A stretch of 64,000 bases of DNA from a virus: the IMG/VR virus record IMGVR_UViG_3300047546_001496, positions 31,379 through 95,378 of that record. One strand, written 5' to 3'. Numbering within the stretch: position 1 is the stretch's first letter; each line of letters opens with the position of its first letter. The position numbers and the translations under genes were made by a program. This document shows positions 32,584 to 40,201 of the stretch, one piece after another. Below the pieces are notes generated by a model. That model ran no database searches, was not told the DNA's origin, and worked only from the letters and a program-made list of their open reading frames with translations.

Positions 32584-32612
32584 GGACCTGAGCATGTCCA
32601 TGTAAACTGCTC
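32584..32612 (+). ncRNA. 3'-end pseudoknot element, copy C
   Basis: Stem 1 is GGAC/GTCC with loop CTGAGCAT; GAGCA can pair with TGCTC (32608-32612) after TAAAC. It lies 77 bases after the stop of the 32054 gene. Confidence 0.7.
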
Positions 32613-32695
32613 CCTCCAAAAATCCACGTCCCGCAAAGGGATTTTGTCAAGTTTACGGACAGTCTGGACAATTCGGACATTTTGCTTAACAGGAT

Positions 32696-32724
32696 TTGCT
32701 TTTGTCGCTGGGTTGTGCTAAGAT
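32696..32724 (+). promoter_or_regulatory. Early promoter
   Basis: TTGCTT, 17 bases, TAAGAT, for the DUF932 gene. Confidence 0.7.
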
Positions 32725-32755
32725 AGATTCTAAATGACCACAGAAAGGAAAAAAA

Positions 32756-33775
32756 ATGGCTCATGAATTAGAAACACAAAATGGTGTTGCTTCTTTTGCT
32801 TCTTTCAGAGAACCTGCTTGGCATGGCTTAGGCACAGTTTTCACAGAAGAAAAAAATACTAGCGAAATGCTAGTTGCTGCTAATCTAAATAATTGGAATG
32901 TTAGATTGGCTGATGTTGAAATTCCAAATACACTTACCTCAGACAAAAATTACTTTTTTGTAGTAAGAGATAATCCTACCGATAAATCACAAACAGATGT
33001 TCTTGGTGTTGTCGGTGAGCGTTATCATGTTTTACAGAATGAAGATTTATTCTCATTCGGTGATACTCTCCTAGATGGTGGTGGTCGTTGGGAAACTGCT
33101 GGCTCTATTCGTGGAGGTCGTGTTGTATTCGGCTCTCTTGCTCTTGAGCGTGAAACAGTATTAGACCCTAATGGTGTTGCGGATAAGGTAAAGACTTATC
33201 TTCTTATCAATACATCTCACGATGGTTCTATTGCTATTCAAGCATCTATCACGCCCGTTCGTGTTGTATGCGCTAACACTCTAAACCTTGCTCTTGGTGG
33301 CGTAGGTCGTAAGAAAAAAGGCGTAAAGCAATCTTTCAAGATTCGCCACACACAAACCGCTAATGGTAAAGTCCAAATTGCTCGTGAGGCTCTTGGTCTT
33401 GCTAATGCTTACATGGACGAATTCGATAAAATGGCTCATGCTATGATTCAACACGAAATCACAGCACAGCAATTTAACGATATTGTTCTTGCTGCTTATC
33501 CAAAGCCTGAAAGCGATAAGAAAATCGCACTCACCAAATGGACAAATAAAGTTGATACTATCAACGATATTTACACAGGTGAATTTAATGGCATGATTGC
33601 TGGTTCTGCTTGGGGTGCGTTCAATGCGCTAACCGAAAGATTAGATTGGCATCGTTCTGCTCGTGGTGGAAATAATGAGGCAATGCTTGCTGCTGCTTCT
33701 GGTTTTGACGCTACAATTACAGCAGAAAAAAATCGTTTGCTAAAAGTTGTAAAAGATGTTTTAGCAATAGCGTAA
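32756..33775 (+). CDS. DUF932 family protein
   Basis: The 339-residue protein is a full-length DUF932 (phage/plasmid-like) protein: REPAWHGLGTVF at the N-terminus, VVGERYHVLQNEDLFSF, and TPVRVVCANTLNLAL are family landmarks. The family is common on phages and plasmids; its biochemical role is unknown. AGAAAGGAAA precedes the ATG. A pseudoknot element follows 11 bases after the stop. Confidence 0.9.
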   Translation: MAHELETQNGVASFASFREPAWHGLGTVFTEEKNTSEMLVAANLNNWNVRLADVEIPNTLTSDKNYFFVVRDNPTDKSQTDVLGVVGERYHVLQNEDLFSFGDTLLDGGGRWETAGSIRGGRVVFGSLALERETVLDPNGVADKVKTYLLINTSHDGSIAIQASITPVRVVCANTLNLALGGVGRKKKGVKQSFKIRHTQTANGKVQIAREALGLANAYMDEFDKMAHAMIQHEITAQQFNDIVLAAYPKPESDKKIALTKWTNKVDTINDIYTGEFNGMIAGSAWGAFNALTERLDWHRSARGGNNEAMLAAASGFDATITAEKNRLLKVVKDVLAIA

Positions 33776-33786
33776 ATAAATTCGCA

Positions 33787-33813
33787 ACTCCTGAGCACGA
33801 GTATAAACTGCTC
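33787..33813 (+). ncRNA. 3'-end pseudoknot element, copy D
   Basis: Stem 1 is ACTC/GAGT with loop CTGAGCAC; GAGCA can pair with TGCTC (33809-33813) after TAAAC. A run of eight T follows, so this copy could also end transcription. Confidence 0.7.
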
Positions 33814-33919
33814 AAATTTTTTTTGCAATCGCTGATCTAAAATAAAAAATTGCAAAAAACCCCACGTGAATTCGGACATTTCGGACATAACATTTTTAGA
33901 AAATTTAATTACGAAGCGC

Positions 33920-33948
33920 TTGCTTTTTTCCCTGAATTTTGGTATGAT
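33920..33948 (+). promoter_or_regulatory. Early promoter, leaderless start
   Basis: TTGCTT, 17 bases, TATGAT, then six bases to the ATG at 33955. Confidence 0.75.
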
Positions 33949-33954
33949 TAATTC

Positions 33955-34110
33955 ATGACTCAAACCTACAAACCTTACACCGTAAACGAACTCGTTATGG
34001 CTTTATGGGAAGATAACATGTCCCATTTTGAATTTATGGAATCCATGAATGGCGGGGACTGTGATTGTGCCCTGCATACTACTATGAATACTATCTATCC
34101 TTACTTATGA
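33955..34110 (+). CDS. 51-residue micro-protein
   Basis: The product (MTQTYKPYTVNELVMALWED...) has a CDC pair near the end. The -10 six bases upstream supports the start. It ends in an ATGA overlap with the next gene. Confidence 0.65.
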   Translation: MTQTYKPYTVNELVMALWEDNMSHFEFMESMNGGDCDCALHTTMNTIYPYL

Positions 34111-34232
34111 CAGACATCGTACTTTCATGGTCTGATTTAGCAGATCTAACACATGAGACTCAGGTAGAATTATTTAATTTCTGTACCTGCGAAGACCCTG
34201 ATTATGATAAGCCATATTCTGACTGCCCTTGA
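34107..34232 (+). CDS. 41-residue acidic CxC micro-protein
   Basis: The product (MTDIVLSWSDLADLTHET...) has FCTCEDPD and a final Cys. It is coupled to the previous gene (ATGA). Its end overlaps the -35 of the next promoter. Confidence 0.6.
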   Translation: MTDIVLSWSDLADLTHETQVELFNFCTCEDPDYDKPYSDCP

Positions 34233-34257
34233 CATTCCCCTGCATTTTTGCTAAAAT
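34229..34257 (+). promoter_or_regulatory. Early promoter
   Basis: TTGACA, 17 bases, TAAAAT, close to consensus. Confidence 0.8.
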
Positions 34258-34287
34258 ATAATTACGACCTAACAGAAAGGACCCATA

Positions 34288-34974
34288 ATGCCAAATTGGT
34301 GTTATAACTATCTATCCATAGAGGGTAGTGCAAAAGATATCTCCACTATCAAGGCTCAACTCAATACTCCATTTGAGGTAATGCATGACAACTGGAATTC
34401 TGAAACAAGACAAATGGAAAAGAAAATGTATAAATACTCTAAACCAGTATTTGCATTCTGGAACATTGTCAAACCCACAAACCTAAAAGCCTATAATGGT
34501 CCACAACCTGAAACAGATTTATCTAAAGGTGTTACTTTTGAATCAGACCATTGGTATGACTGGAATGTTCGCAATTGGGGAACTAAGTGGGATGTTGCTG
34601 TATCTGATGAAGAGAAGTATTCTGAGACTGAGTTGACTGATGAGGGTAAGAAGTTTCTTTCCTATCGTTTCAACACTGCTTGGTCCCCTCCTACTGAGGC
34701 AATAACAAAACTATCTGAACAATATCCTGATTTAGTTATTACTCTATCCTTTGAGGAAGAGACTGGTTGGGGTGGAGAGATAGTTTTTGAAAATGGCGAG
34801 GGTGCAGAAACAGAATCCTATGGCTGGAAGTGTAAAGAGTGCGACCATACAGAGGAAGAAACACCATTTTGTGAAGATTGTGACTTTGACACTTGCCCAA
34901 GTTGTGGATATAATGAAGCAGATGAGGCATGCGAACAACACAGAGAGGGACATAATGCACACTTATTTGCTTGA
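34288..34974 (+). CDS. DUF1281/YubB-like protein with zinc-ribbon tail
   Basis: The 228-residue protein begins MPNWCYNYLSIEG, the hallmark of the YubB/DUF1281 ferredoxin-like family, and continues with FAFWNIVKP, WYDWNVRNWGTKWD and FNTAWSPPTEAI. The last 50 residues add CKECDH, CEDCDFD and CPSCGY, a zinc-ribbon extension that I do not expect in the basic family. The family is found on plasmids and phages; its role is unknown. AGAAAGGACC precedes the ATG. Confidence 0.85.
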   Translation: MPNWCYNYLSIEGSAKDISTIKAQLNTPFEVMHDNWNSETRQMEKKMYKYSKPVFAFWNIVKPTNLKAYNGPQPETDLSKGVTFESDHWYDWNVRNWGTKWDVAVSDEEKYSETELTDEGKKFLSYRFNTAWSPPTEAITKLSEQYPDLVITLSFEEETGWGGEIVFENGEGAETESYGWKCKECDHTEEETPFCEDCDFDTCPSCGYNEADEACEQHREGHNAHLFA

Positions 34975-35164
34975 ATATATGAAGGCACATCTAATTAGTT
35001 TAGAACAAGACCAAGAAGAGATAGAAAAACAAATGGAAAATTTAGATATGAATTCTAAAGAGTTCCTAGAGTTAGATTTTGAATTTAACTGGTTGGGTGG
35101 GCAGGCTATTGCTACCCGCCACTTTATAAAAATAGCAGAGGAGTATAATGGAACTGCAGCCTAG
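34955..35164 (+). CDS. Hypothetical coiled-coil protein
   Basis: The product is 69 residues from ATG 34955 (MHTYLLEYMKAHLISLEQDQ...), a charged helix pair. AGAGAGGGA lies upstream, and the start overlaps the previous gene by 20 bases. Confidence 0.6.
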   Translation: MHTYLLEYMKAHLISLEQDQEEIEKQMENLDMNSKEFLELDFEFNWLGGQAIATRHFIKIAEEYNGTAA

Positions 35165-35417
35165 TCTACAGAGACAGGTGGACCATGGTTCATCTGGTCT
35201 TGATATATTACATGGTGCCCTTAAAGTTCTCATGGTGGACGCAGAAGATGAACTACGTATGGCCCAAGAGACCGAAGAGGCCAATGACTATGACGACGCT
35301 ATGGAATCTATGGAGCGTAAATACTGGGAGGGACAGGTAGACGCTCTTGCACATTTATATGAACTCACATATGCATTATCATTCGCTATAGCAGAAAGGG
35401 AAAGCAGCAATGCCTAA
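35148..35417 (+). CDS. Hypothetical helical protein
   Basis: The 89-residue product (ALKVLMVDAEDELRMAQETE) is mainly helical and acidic. GAGGAG-type purines precede the ATG, and both ends overlap neighbours. No domain is known. Confidence 0.6.
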   Translation: MELQPSLQRQVDHGSSGLDILHGALKVLMVDAEDELRMAQETEEANDYDDAMESMERKYWEGQVDALAHLYELTYALSFAIAERESSNA

Positions 35418-35553
35418 TTACAGCATAGAGGTTATTCATGAGCCTACGGGTACATTTATGAACTTTACTGTCGATTCAGATCTAGAAGAGGACCAGGTTT
35501 GGAACGAGGTTTTGTCCGATTTGTCCGTAGTTGCTTTTTCAAAGGATAACTGA
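35410..35553 (+). CDS. 47-residue micro-protein
   Basis: The product (MPNYSIEVIHEPTGTFMNF...) is a small acidic alpha/beta protein. It starts within the previous gene after AAAGGGAAAG and contains the -35 of the next promoter in its end. Confidence 0.55.
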   Translation: MPNYSIEVIHEPTGTFMNFTVDSDLEEDQVWNEVLSDLSVVAFSKDN

Positions 35554-35559
35554 TACAAT
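35531..35559 (+). promoter_or_regulatory. Early promoter
   Basis: TTGCTT, 17 bases, TACAAT. Confidence 0.7.
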
Positions 35560-35589
35560 GGCAATAAACCCTACAGAAAGGAAATAATA

Positions 35590-35682
35590 ATGGCTATGGA
35601 ATACATTGACGGAGAACTAGTGTTCTTTGAGGATGAAGAAATAGATTTAATTGATGAAGAGCAAGATGAGGACGAGGAGTAA
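35590..35682 (+). CDS. 30-residue highly acidic micro-protein
   Basis: About half of the residues are Asp or Glu (EDEEIDLIDEEQDEDEE). AGAAAGGAAA precedes the ATG. Strongly acidic phage mini-proteins can mimic DNA, but nothing more specific can be said. Confidence 0.55.
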   Translation: MAMEYIDGELVFFEDEEIDLIDEEQDEDEE

Positions 35683-35684
35683 TC

Positions 35685-36047
35685 GTGGGAGATAGAATCG
35701 TCTACACAATCAAACAAGATAATAATTTATCAGTTAACCTGTACAGCCACTGGGGTGGCAGCGATAGGTTTGAGTCCCTGGCGAATGCATTACATGCAGC
35801 AATGCCAAGGTGGAATGACACATCCTATGCAACACGCATTATCGTATCTCAGTTGATTGGCAACCAATGGGATGAGGAGACAGGCTTTGGTCTATGGGCC
35901 AGCAATAGTGACGGGGCATATGGAGGAGACCATCCAGATATCACTATTGATTTAATTAATAAGACTGTAGAAGATGAGACTGGCATTCATGACTTTGAAA
36001 GTTTTATTACTTATCATAAAGGCTTTGTGACGACGGTCACATCATAA
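35685..36047 (+). CDS. Hypothetical early protein
   Basis: The 120-residue protein starts with GTG two bases after the acidic micro-gene. NLYSHWGGSDRFESLANAL and TIDLINKTVEDE suggest a compact alpha/beta domain. A CRP-like palindrome (36026-36041) lies inside its 3' end. Confidence 0.65.
   Translation: MGDRIVYTIKQDNNLSVNLYSHWGGSDRFESLANALHAAMPRWNDTSYATRIIVSQLIGNQWDEETGFGLWASNSDGAYGGDHPDITIDLINKTVEDETGIHDFESFITYHKGFVTTVTS
36026..36041. promoter_or_regulatory. CRP/GlxR-like palindrome
   Basis: TGTGACGACGGTCACA is a perfect TGTGA-N6-TCACA operator, within the end of a coding region and about 55 bases upstream of the next -35. Confidence 0.5.
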
Positions 36048-36070
36048 AGAGGGTTGGGTCCCCTCTATAC

Positions 36071-36105
36071 GGGGGCGTGGGTTATCTTGCCAACTTGCGC
36101 CCCCT
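36071..36105 (+). other. GC-rich hairpin overlapping a promoter
   Basis: GGGGGCG (36071-36077) pairs with CGCCCCC (36098-36104) around a 20-base loop, just after a smaller AGAGGG/CCCTCT hairpin near 36048-36066. The -35 of the next promoter is in its 3' arm. Confidence 0.5.
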
Positions 36106-36123
36106 TCTAATTTTTGGTACAAT
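36095..36123 (+). promoter_or_regulatory. Early promoter
   Basis: TTGCGC, 17 bases, TACAAT. Confidence 0.6.
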
Positions 36124-36140
36124 CTATAGGAAGGAGCATA

Positions 36141-36395
36141 ATGTCTAGATATAGTGTTAGAAGGCCTACACATAATAAAGAATCAAGGGCAGCCGAGCAG
36201 ATTGCTAAGTTGCTTACACAAGACATGGCTCTTGACTTAGAGCGTGTTGGATATTATTTAGTCAGAAATCTTCCTAGAATTGTTTATCATCGCCTTGAAG
36301 TCATGGCCTTGTCAGCACAGGAAGAATCTGCTATACTTATGGGTGAGTATGAAAAGGATAGAGGCAGGGGAATAAGTTATGGACTTCGCAGATAA
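36141..36395 (+). CDS. Hypothetical helical protein
   Basis: From ATG 36141 (after GGAAGGAG) the product is 84 residues, basic at the N-terminus (MSRYSVRRPTHNKESRAAE) with a helical core. It overlaps the next gene by 17 bases. Confidence 0.6.
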   Translation: MSRYSVRRPTHNKESRAAEQIAKLLTQDMALDLERVGYYLVRNLPRIVYHRLEVMALSAQEESAILMGEYEKDRGRGISYGLRR

Positions 36396-36705
36396 GACAG
36401 GTGTTCTGGCACAATGCTGGATCGACTTTAGAGATGATGACAACTTCAAGGAGTTCATCAAATACAACGACCTTGGGTTGCCAATGGCTTACATGATGGC
36501 GCAGGGACTAATAAATGAACTCACACCACTAGGCGAGGAATATATAACAGAATCTTTCAAGATGCTTATAGATATCCTAGATGTTAGTGAAGAAGATATT
36601 GACGCAGTCTTGCCTAATAAAGACCTTGGCGCTATCTTAGTATTTGCCTACAATAAAAAGCGCTTCAAAGAACTAGACGAAAAAAACAAGAACAAAGATA
36701 ATTAA
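36379..36705 (+). CDS. Hypothetical early protein
   Basis: The 108-residue protein has a helical pattern (FKMLIDILDVSEEDIDAVL) and a Lys-rich tail. GGGGAATAAG precedes the ATG. It is the last gene before the operator-rich region. Confidence 0.65.
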   Translation: MDFADKTGVLAQCWIDFRDDDNFKEFIKYNDLGLPMAYMMAQGLINELTPLGEEYITESFKMLIDILDVSEEDIDAVLPNKDLGAILVFAYNKKRFKELDEKNKNKDN

Positions 36706-36952
36706 GCGGGACGTGAATTCGGACATATGGTACAAACCACCCAAACCATTATATCCAGATAGATTACGAACCAGAAGATTACGATCCCAAACCATATATC
36801 CCCAAACCTTATACCATAATATTTTTGGTTTGTCAAACCTTCAAACCATAGTGTATGATTGTATCTCTATGTATTCTATATAGGGTATTACGATCTCTTC
36901 TTTATTCCCCGCCGTTTTTTGGCGGGCTTCAAACCAGTGTTATAATGATTAT

Positions 36953-37177
36953 ATGAGTCCCCGTCACTTTGCTAAGATGTATCAAACTAAAAACCAACAC
37001 AGGCATGATCAACAATCTGATTGGGACTCGTTTACGAAAGACATGACGGTTTTGACGGGCATGTTGTATACAATTGCAAAGGCACCTCTCAAACCATTCA
37101 TCCCTGCATTCTACAAAACTGCGAGGGAAGTTAAAAAAGATTACGAACTCCTCTATAATCCCCCTAATGAAGAGTAA
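36953..37177 (+). CDS. Hypothetical early protein (leaderless)
   Basis: The 74-residue basic helical product (MSPRHFAKMYQTKNQH...) has TATAAT (36941-36946) exactly six bases before its ATG. It lies inside the AAACCAT/ATTACGA repeat region, so it may be the regulator acting there; this is inference only. Confidence 0.6.
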   Translation: MSPRHFAKMYQTKNQHRHDQQSDWDSFTKDMTVLTGMLYTIAKAPLKPFIPAFYKTAREVKKDYELLYNPPNEE

Positions 37178-37543
37178 CAAACCATATTTCCTGGTTTTCT
37201 GGTTTTTTAAAACCTTTTAAAAAGTATTACGAACTTATTCGAATTTTTCCTGGATTTTGGCAATTTTTCATCCAAAATCTATTACGAAGACACTTGACAA
37301 ACCATGGTTTTGGATGTATAATGCCAAACCTTTATACAATGGTTTGACAATATCGAGCAAATATGGTACAAGGGTTTGTCCGATATGATGGTTTGGGATA
37401 GATGGTTTGTCCAAAAGATTACGACGCCCCCTTTAAAAGCGCTCCATAACCCACTATCCTCCACTTTACTCCACTTTAACCCTATTCAATAATATAATCA
37501 GTAAGATTTATTTATGGATAACTATCTAGTGTATAATAAAAAC
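37178..37543 (+). other. 366-base non-coding operator and promoter cluster
   Basis: No convincing gene is seen. The region has three TTGxxx-N17-TAxxxx promoters (37294, 37344, 37376), a perfect AAACCATGGTTT palindrome (37299-37310), and three ATTACGA repeats (37226, 37281, 37418). It ends at the leaderless start of the methyltransferase-like gene. Confidence 0.6.
37294..37322 (+). promoter_or_regulatory. Consensus promoter with palindromic operator in its spacer
   Basis: TTGACA, 17 bases, TATAAT. AAACCATGGTTT fills the spacer. Two weaker promoters follow (TTGACA-N17-TACAAG at 37344; TTGTCC-N17-TAGATG at 37376), each with ATGGTTTG or GGGTTTG over its -35. Confidence 0.8.
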
Positions 37544-38110
37544 ATGAGTAAATTTATGGATCTTTGGCTGGGCACAGTTTATGATAAATTATCTAAAAGA
37601 GCAAATGCTTTTGACATAATAACATCAAAACTAGAAGAATTAAATAGACCAGTCATAATAATTGAAACTGGGTGTTCCAGATATGTAGATAGTTGGGAGG
37701 GTGATGGTAACTCCACTGTTATATGGGATAACTTTGTCTCTAATTTTGGCGGGGAAGTATATTCCGTAGATATTGACCCAAACCACACTGTATACGCTAA
37801 AGCCCTAGTAAGTGATAAAACCACTATAGTTACATCTGACTCTGTACAGTGGCTTAAGGGTCTAAGCCTAAATGCTGATTTACTCTATTTGGATTCATAT
37901 GACATTGATTGGAATAACCCAGAACCATCTATGAGACATCATGAGAATGAATTAATGGCCTCTATGCATATATTAAGGCCTGGATCTATAGTTGCAGTAG
38001 ACGATAACCTAGAAAATGTTGGTAAAGGCTATATAGTAGAACAAATAGCAAACCATTTAGGTTGGACTACTATAGTAGATGAGTATATTAAGGCTTGGGT
38101 AGTTATATAG
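37544..38110 (+). CDS. SAM-dependent methyltransferase-like protein
   Basis: The protein shows a Rossmann pattern typical of class I methyltransferases of the Methyltransf_24 type: VIIIETGCSRYV is motif I, VYSVDIDPNH is the acidic loop after strand 2, and ADLLYLDSYDIDW is motif IV. The C-terminus has MHILRPGSIVAVDDN. I chose the ATG at 37544 because TATAAT (37532-37537) lies exactly six bases upstream; an ATG at 37514 would add ten residues. The substrate is unknown. Confidence 0.7.
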   Translation: MSKFMDLWLGTVYDKLSKRANAFDIITSKLEELNRPVIIIETGCSRYVDSWEGDGNSTVIWDNFVSNFGGEVYSVDIDPNHTVYAKALVSDKTTIVTSDSVQWLKGLSLNADLLYLDSYDIDWNNPEPSMRHHENELMASMHILRPGSIVAVDDNLENVGKGYIVEQIANHLGWTTIVDEYIKAWVVI

Positions 38111-38129
38111 GGGTTAGTGGGTATATTCT

Positions 38130-38957
38130 CTATACCGCCCCAATTTTATCCTTATATCCCCAGATACCCCTAAACTCTCTATCTTCTGGTCTAAAACCAC
38201 CTGTAACGGCATGGGCTAACTTGAACATATCTGGTATGACTAAGTCCCCCTGTTGCCACTTATGGACAATACGTATATCCTCATTATTCCAGATAATATC
38301 TTCAATCTTTCTAACCACAATCTCAAAATGATCTAAATTGTCCTGTGTTGGCACTTCACCTTTATAAGATACAAGTTTGACAATATGTGGTTTGGGCAAT
38401 AGGGTAAGTCTGATAATTGGTTTGTTCGTTAGCCAGTGTTCGGTAACAATAGGATAGTTATCTGCAAAGTTTAATGTGCTACTTGCAAAACCATGTTTTA
38501 ATTGTGCCTCTTTTAGAAAGTCTGGCTCAGTAATTCTACATCCCAAAAGAAAGTCTTTTTCCTCATCTGTAAGCATTTCAAAAACCACATTAGTATCAAC
38601 AAAATAAGTTTTGCCATTTTCATTGTCTGTCTTGAAATTATACATATTCCAAGTAGAGGCTACGATAGGGTTAACATAATAGGTATGTTCAACATGCCAC
38701 TCTACAATAATATCATCTGGTCCAGATTTTATTTCTGACTTCCGCTCATGATTTTCTATGTATTTACTTTCATCATTGATTAAATACCACCCAATTAATT
38801 CACCTAATTTTTTAGCAAAAGCAAATTGTTCTTTTTCAGTTAGATTGGCATTTCTAAAACATATAACAGAATCATTAATAAGTTTATTTTTATAGTAATT
38901 AGCATTATCCAATACCTGATCAATTCCAGGAAATTCTATAGGCTCTACATATTTCAT
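38130..38957 (-). CDS. TauD/TfdA-like 2-oxoglutarate dioxygenase
   Basis: From ATG 38957 (after AAAGGAGA) the product is 275 residues. IIVEWHVEHTYY has the metal-binding H with an acidic partner, LLPKPHIVKL follows, and the end has GDLVIPDMFKLAHAVTGGF with the distal His. ReFRGIW-type text supplies the Arg. This order is that of the TauD family, which oxidises small substrates or amino acids; the target is unknown. Confidence 0.8.
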   Translation of the reverse strand: MKYVEPIEFPGIDQVLDNANYYKNKLINDSVICFRNANLTEKEQFAFAKKLGELIGWYLINDESKYIENHERKSEIKSGPDDIIVEWHVEHTYYVNPIVASTWNMYNFKTDNENGKTYFVDTNVVFEMLTDEEKDFLLGCRITEPDFLKEAQLKHGFASSTLNFADNYPIVTEHWLTNKPIIRLTLLPKPHIVKLVSYKGEVPTQDNLDHFEIVVRKIEDIIWNNEDIRIVHKWQQGDLVIPDMFKLAHAVTGGFRPEDREFRGIWGYKDKIGAV

Positions 38958-39331
38958 TTTTTTTCTCCTTTGGCTGTGCAAGGCTCTTCTACCCTATGGG
39001 CTACATATGCCCCACAACGACAAGATGTTGTAGTGCATTGACAATCCCAGGTTCTTGTCTGCTTGTCTGGCTCATCATTAATAACATCACATGGCTCATC
39101 TGCTGGATGGGTAATGTAGTCACCGCATGGACAAAACCCAGGTGCATCATTACAAACAGTTGGATCTATATCAGCATAGGTGCTTACTTCAGGTGGAAAT
39201 GGTAATTTATTTTTATTTTCTTCAGTTACTAAAGTAAAAATAATTGATTGACAAGCACCACAGATCAAACCATTTTCTATTTCTGAAGAAATATGATTGC
39301 CACAATTATTACATCTATATATATATTCCAT
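38954..39331 (-). CDS. Cys-rich multi-zinc protein
   Basis: The 125-residue product begins MEYIYRCNNCGNHI and has further CGAC, CPCGD, CQC and CRCGA groups, enough for three zinc sites. Two internal segments (CPCGDYITHPADEPC and CRCGAYVAHRVEEPC) are repeats of one another. I chose this ATG because TATACT (39339-39344) lies seven bases upstream. It overlaps the oxygenase start. Confidence 0.7.
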   Translation of the reverse strand: MEYIYRCNNCGNHISSEIENGLICGACQSIIFTLVTEENKNKLPFPPEVSTYADIDPTVCNDAPGFCPCGDYITHPADEPCDVINDEPDKQTRTWDCQCTTTSCRCGAYVAHRVEEPCTAKGEKK

Positions 39332-39369
39332 TATCATTAGTATATCAGATAGGCAATGTAGATTATATT

Positions 39370-39404
39370 TACCCTTATTGCTCGTTTAGAGCATGAATAG
39401 GGTA
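39370..39404. other. Hairpin between divergent genes
   Basis: TACCCT (39370-39375) pairs with AGGGTA (39399-39404), and TGCTC (39379-39383) pairs with GAGCA (39389-39393) around GTTTA. It sits between two divergent leaderless promoters and may be an operator. Confidence 0.45.
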
Positions 39405-39451
39405 TTTATTTCTATTTACCGCCGAATTTAAAACCTGCTATAATTGAACAT

Positions 39452-40201
39452 ATGAATGATAATCTATCCATCGCCGAACTTCAAAAAATTTGGGAACCCC
39501 GCAAAGAGTACATCGAAAAAGATCTTTGGGTAATCCGCAATTTTTTAACACAAGAAGAGTTAGATTTACTTAATAAAGAAGCAAATGATCCAGAAGGTTG
39601 GTATCCTACAATGCGCTCACCTTATGGACAAAATACAAAAAATAAATTTATAGGATATATTCCAGAATATACTGAAACTGGCGAACTACTTGTTCCTCAT
39701 GCAGGATCAAAATGGAAGGATAGAGACTGGATGTCTTTAATTGAAAAAAGAATAGAGGCCGTTGTGCCAAAATATTTTGGTGGCGCAGGCGCTTTGCAAT
39801 CTTTTTTTGAAGTTTCTGATGAAGATATATTTAAAGAAATAGGATATATTCCAGACTTTGCAATGAATTGGCATTATGAAAGAGATCATGACGACGATGA
39901 AGAATCTCAAAAAACTGTAGTTGAACATTCTAAAACTCAAGGAAAACAAATACTAAGTAAAGGTAAAATTTCAGCATCCTTTAATGTTTATATTAATGAT
40001 AATTTTGATGGTGGAATTCTTGAGTTTCAAAATAAAGATTATGTTATTAAACCAGAAGTTGGTATGCTTGTAAATATTCCAATTTATAAAGAGTTTATGC
40101 ATAGAGTTACTAAGGTTACTAATGGCAATAGACATACTATTTATGGAAGATGTTGGGATACCCCTGATGGTAAATATTTTTCAACAAATGAAGATTGTTA
40201 A
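39452..40201 (+). CDS. 2-oxoglutarate/Fe(II) oxygenase (paralogue of 44322-45005)
   Basis: The 249-residue protein shares GWYPTMRSPY near residue 50 with the copy at 44322. MNWHYERDHDDD supplies the metal site, VYINDNFDGGILEF a core strand, FMHRVTKV the distal His, and GNRHTIYGR the likely 2OG-binding Arg. TATAAT (39439-39444) lies seven bases before the ATG. The substrate is unknown. Confidence 0.85.
   Translation: MNDNLSIAELQKIWEPRKEYIEKDLWVIRNFLTQEELDLLNKEANDPEGWYPTMRSPYGQNTKNKFIGYIPEYTETGELLVPHAGSKWKDRDWMSLIEKRIEAVVPKYFGGAGALQSFFEVSDEDIFKEIGYIPDFAMNWHYERDHDDDEESQKTVVEHSKTQGKQILSKGKISASFNVYINDNFDGGILEFQNKDYVIKPEVGMLVNIPIYKEFMHRVTKVTNGNRHTIYGRCWDTPDGKYFSTNEDC

Larger units (their letters stand above)
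36740..37410. repeat. Region with scattered AAACCAT and ATTACGA repeats
   Basis: ATTACGA occurs at 36763, 36778, 36887, 37140, 37226, 37281 and 37418. AAACCAT or its complement occurs at least nine times between 36743 and 37407. The density far exceeds chance for 7-mers. They may be operators or iterons. Confidence 0.6.

Noticed and set aside
39379-39393. TGCTC-GTTTA-GAGCA hairpin that resembles the pseudoknot pairing
   Set aside because: Order and spacing differ, there is no 4-bp outer stem around CTGAGCA, and it is not after a stop codon. It is reported only as a hairpin.
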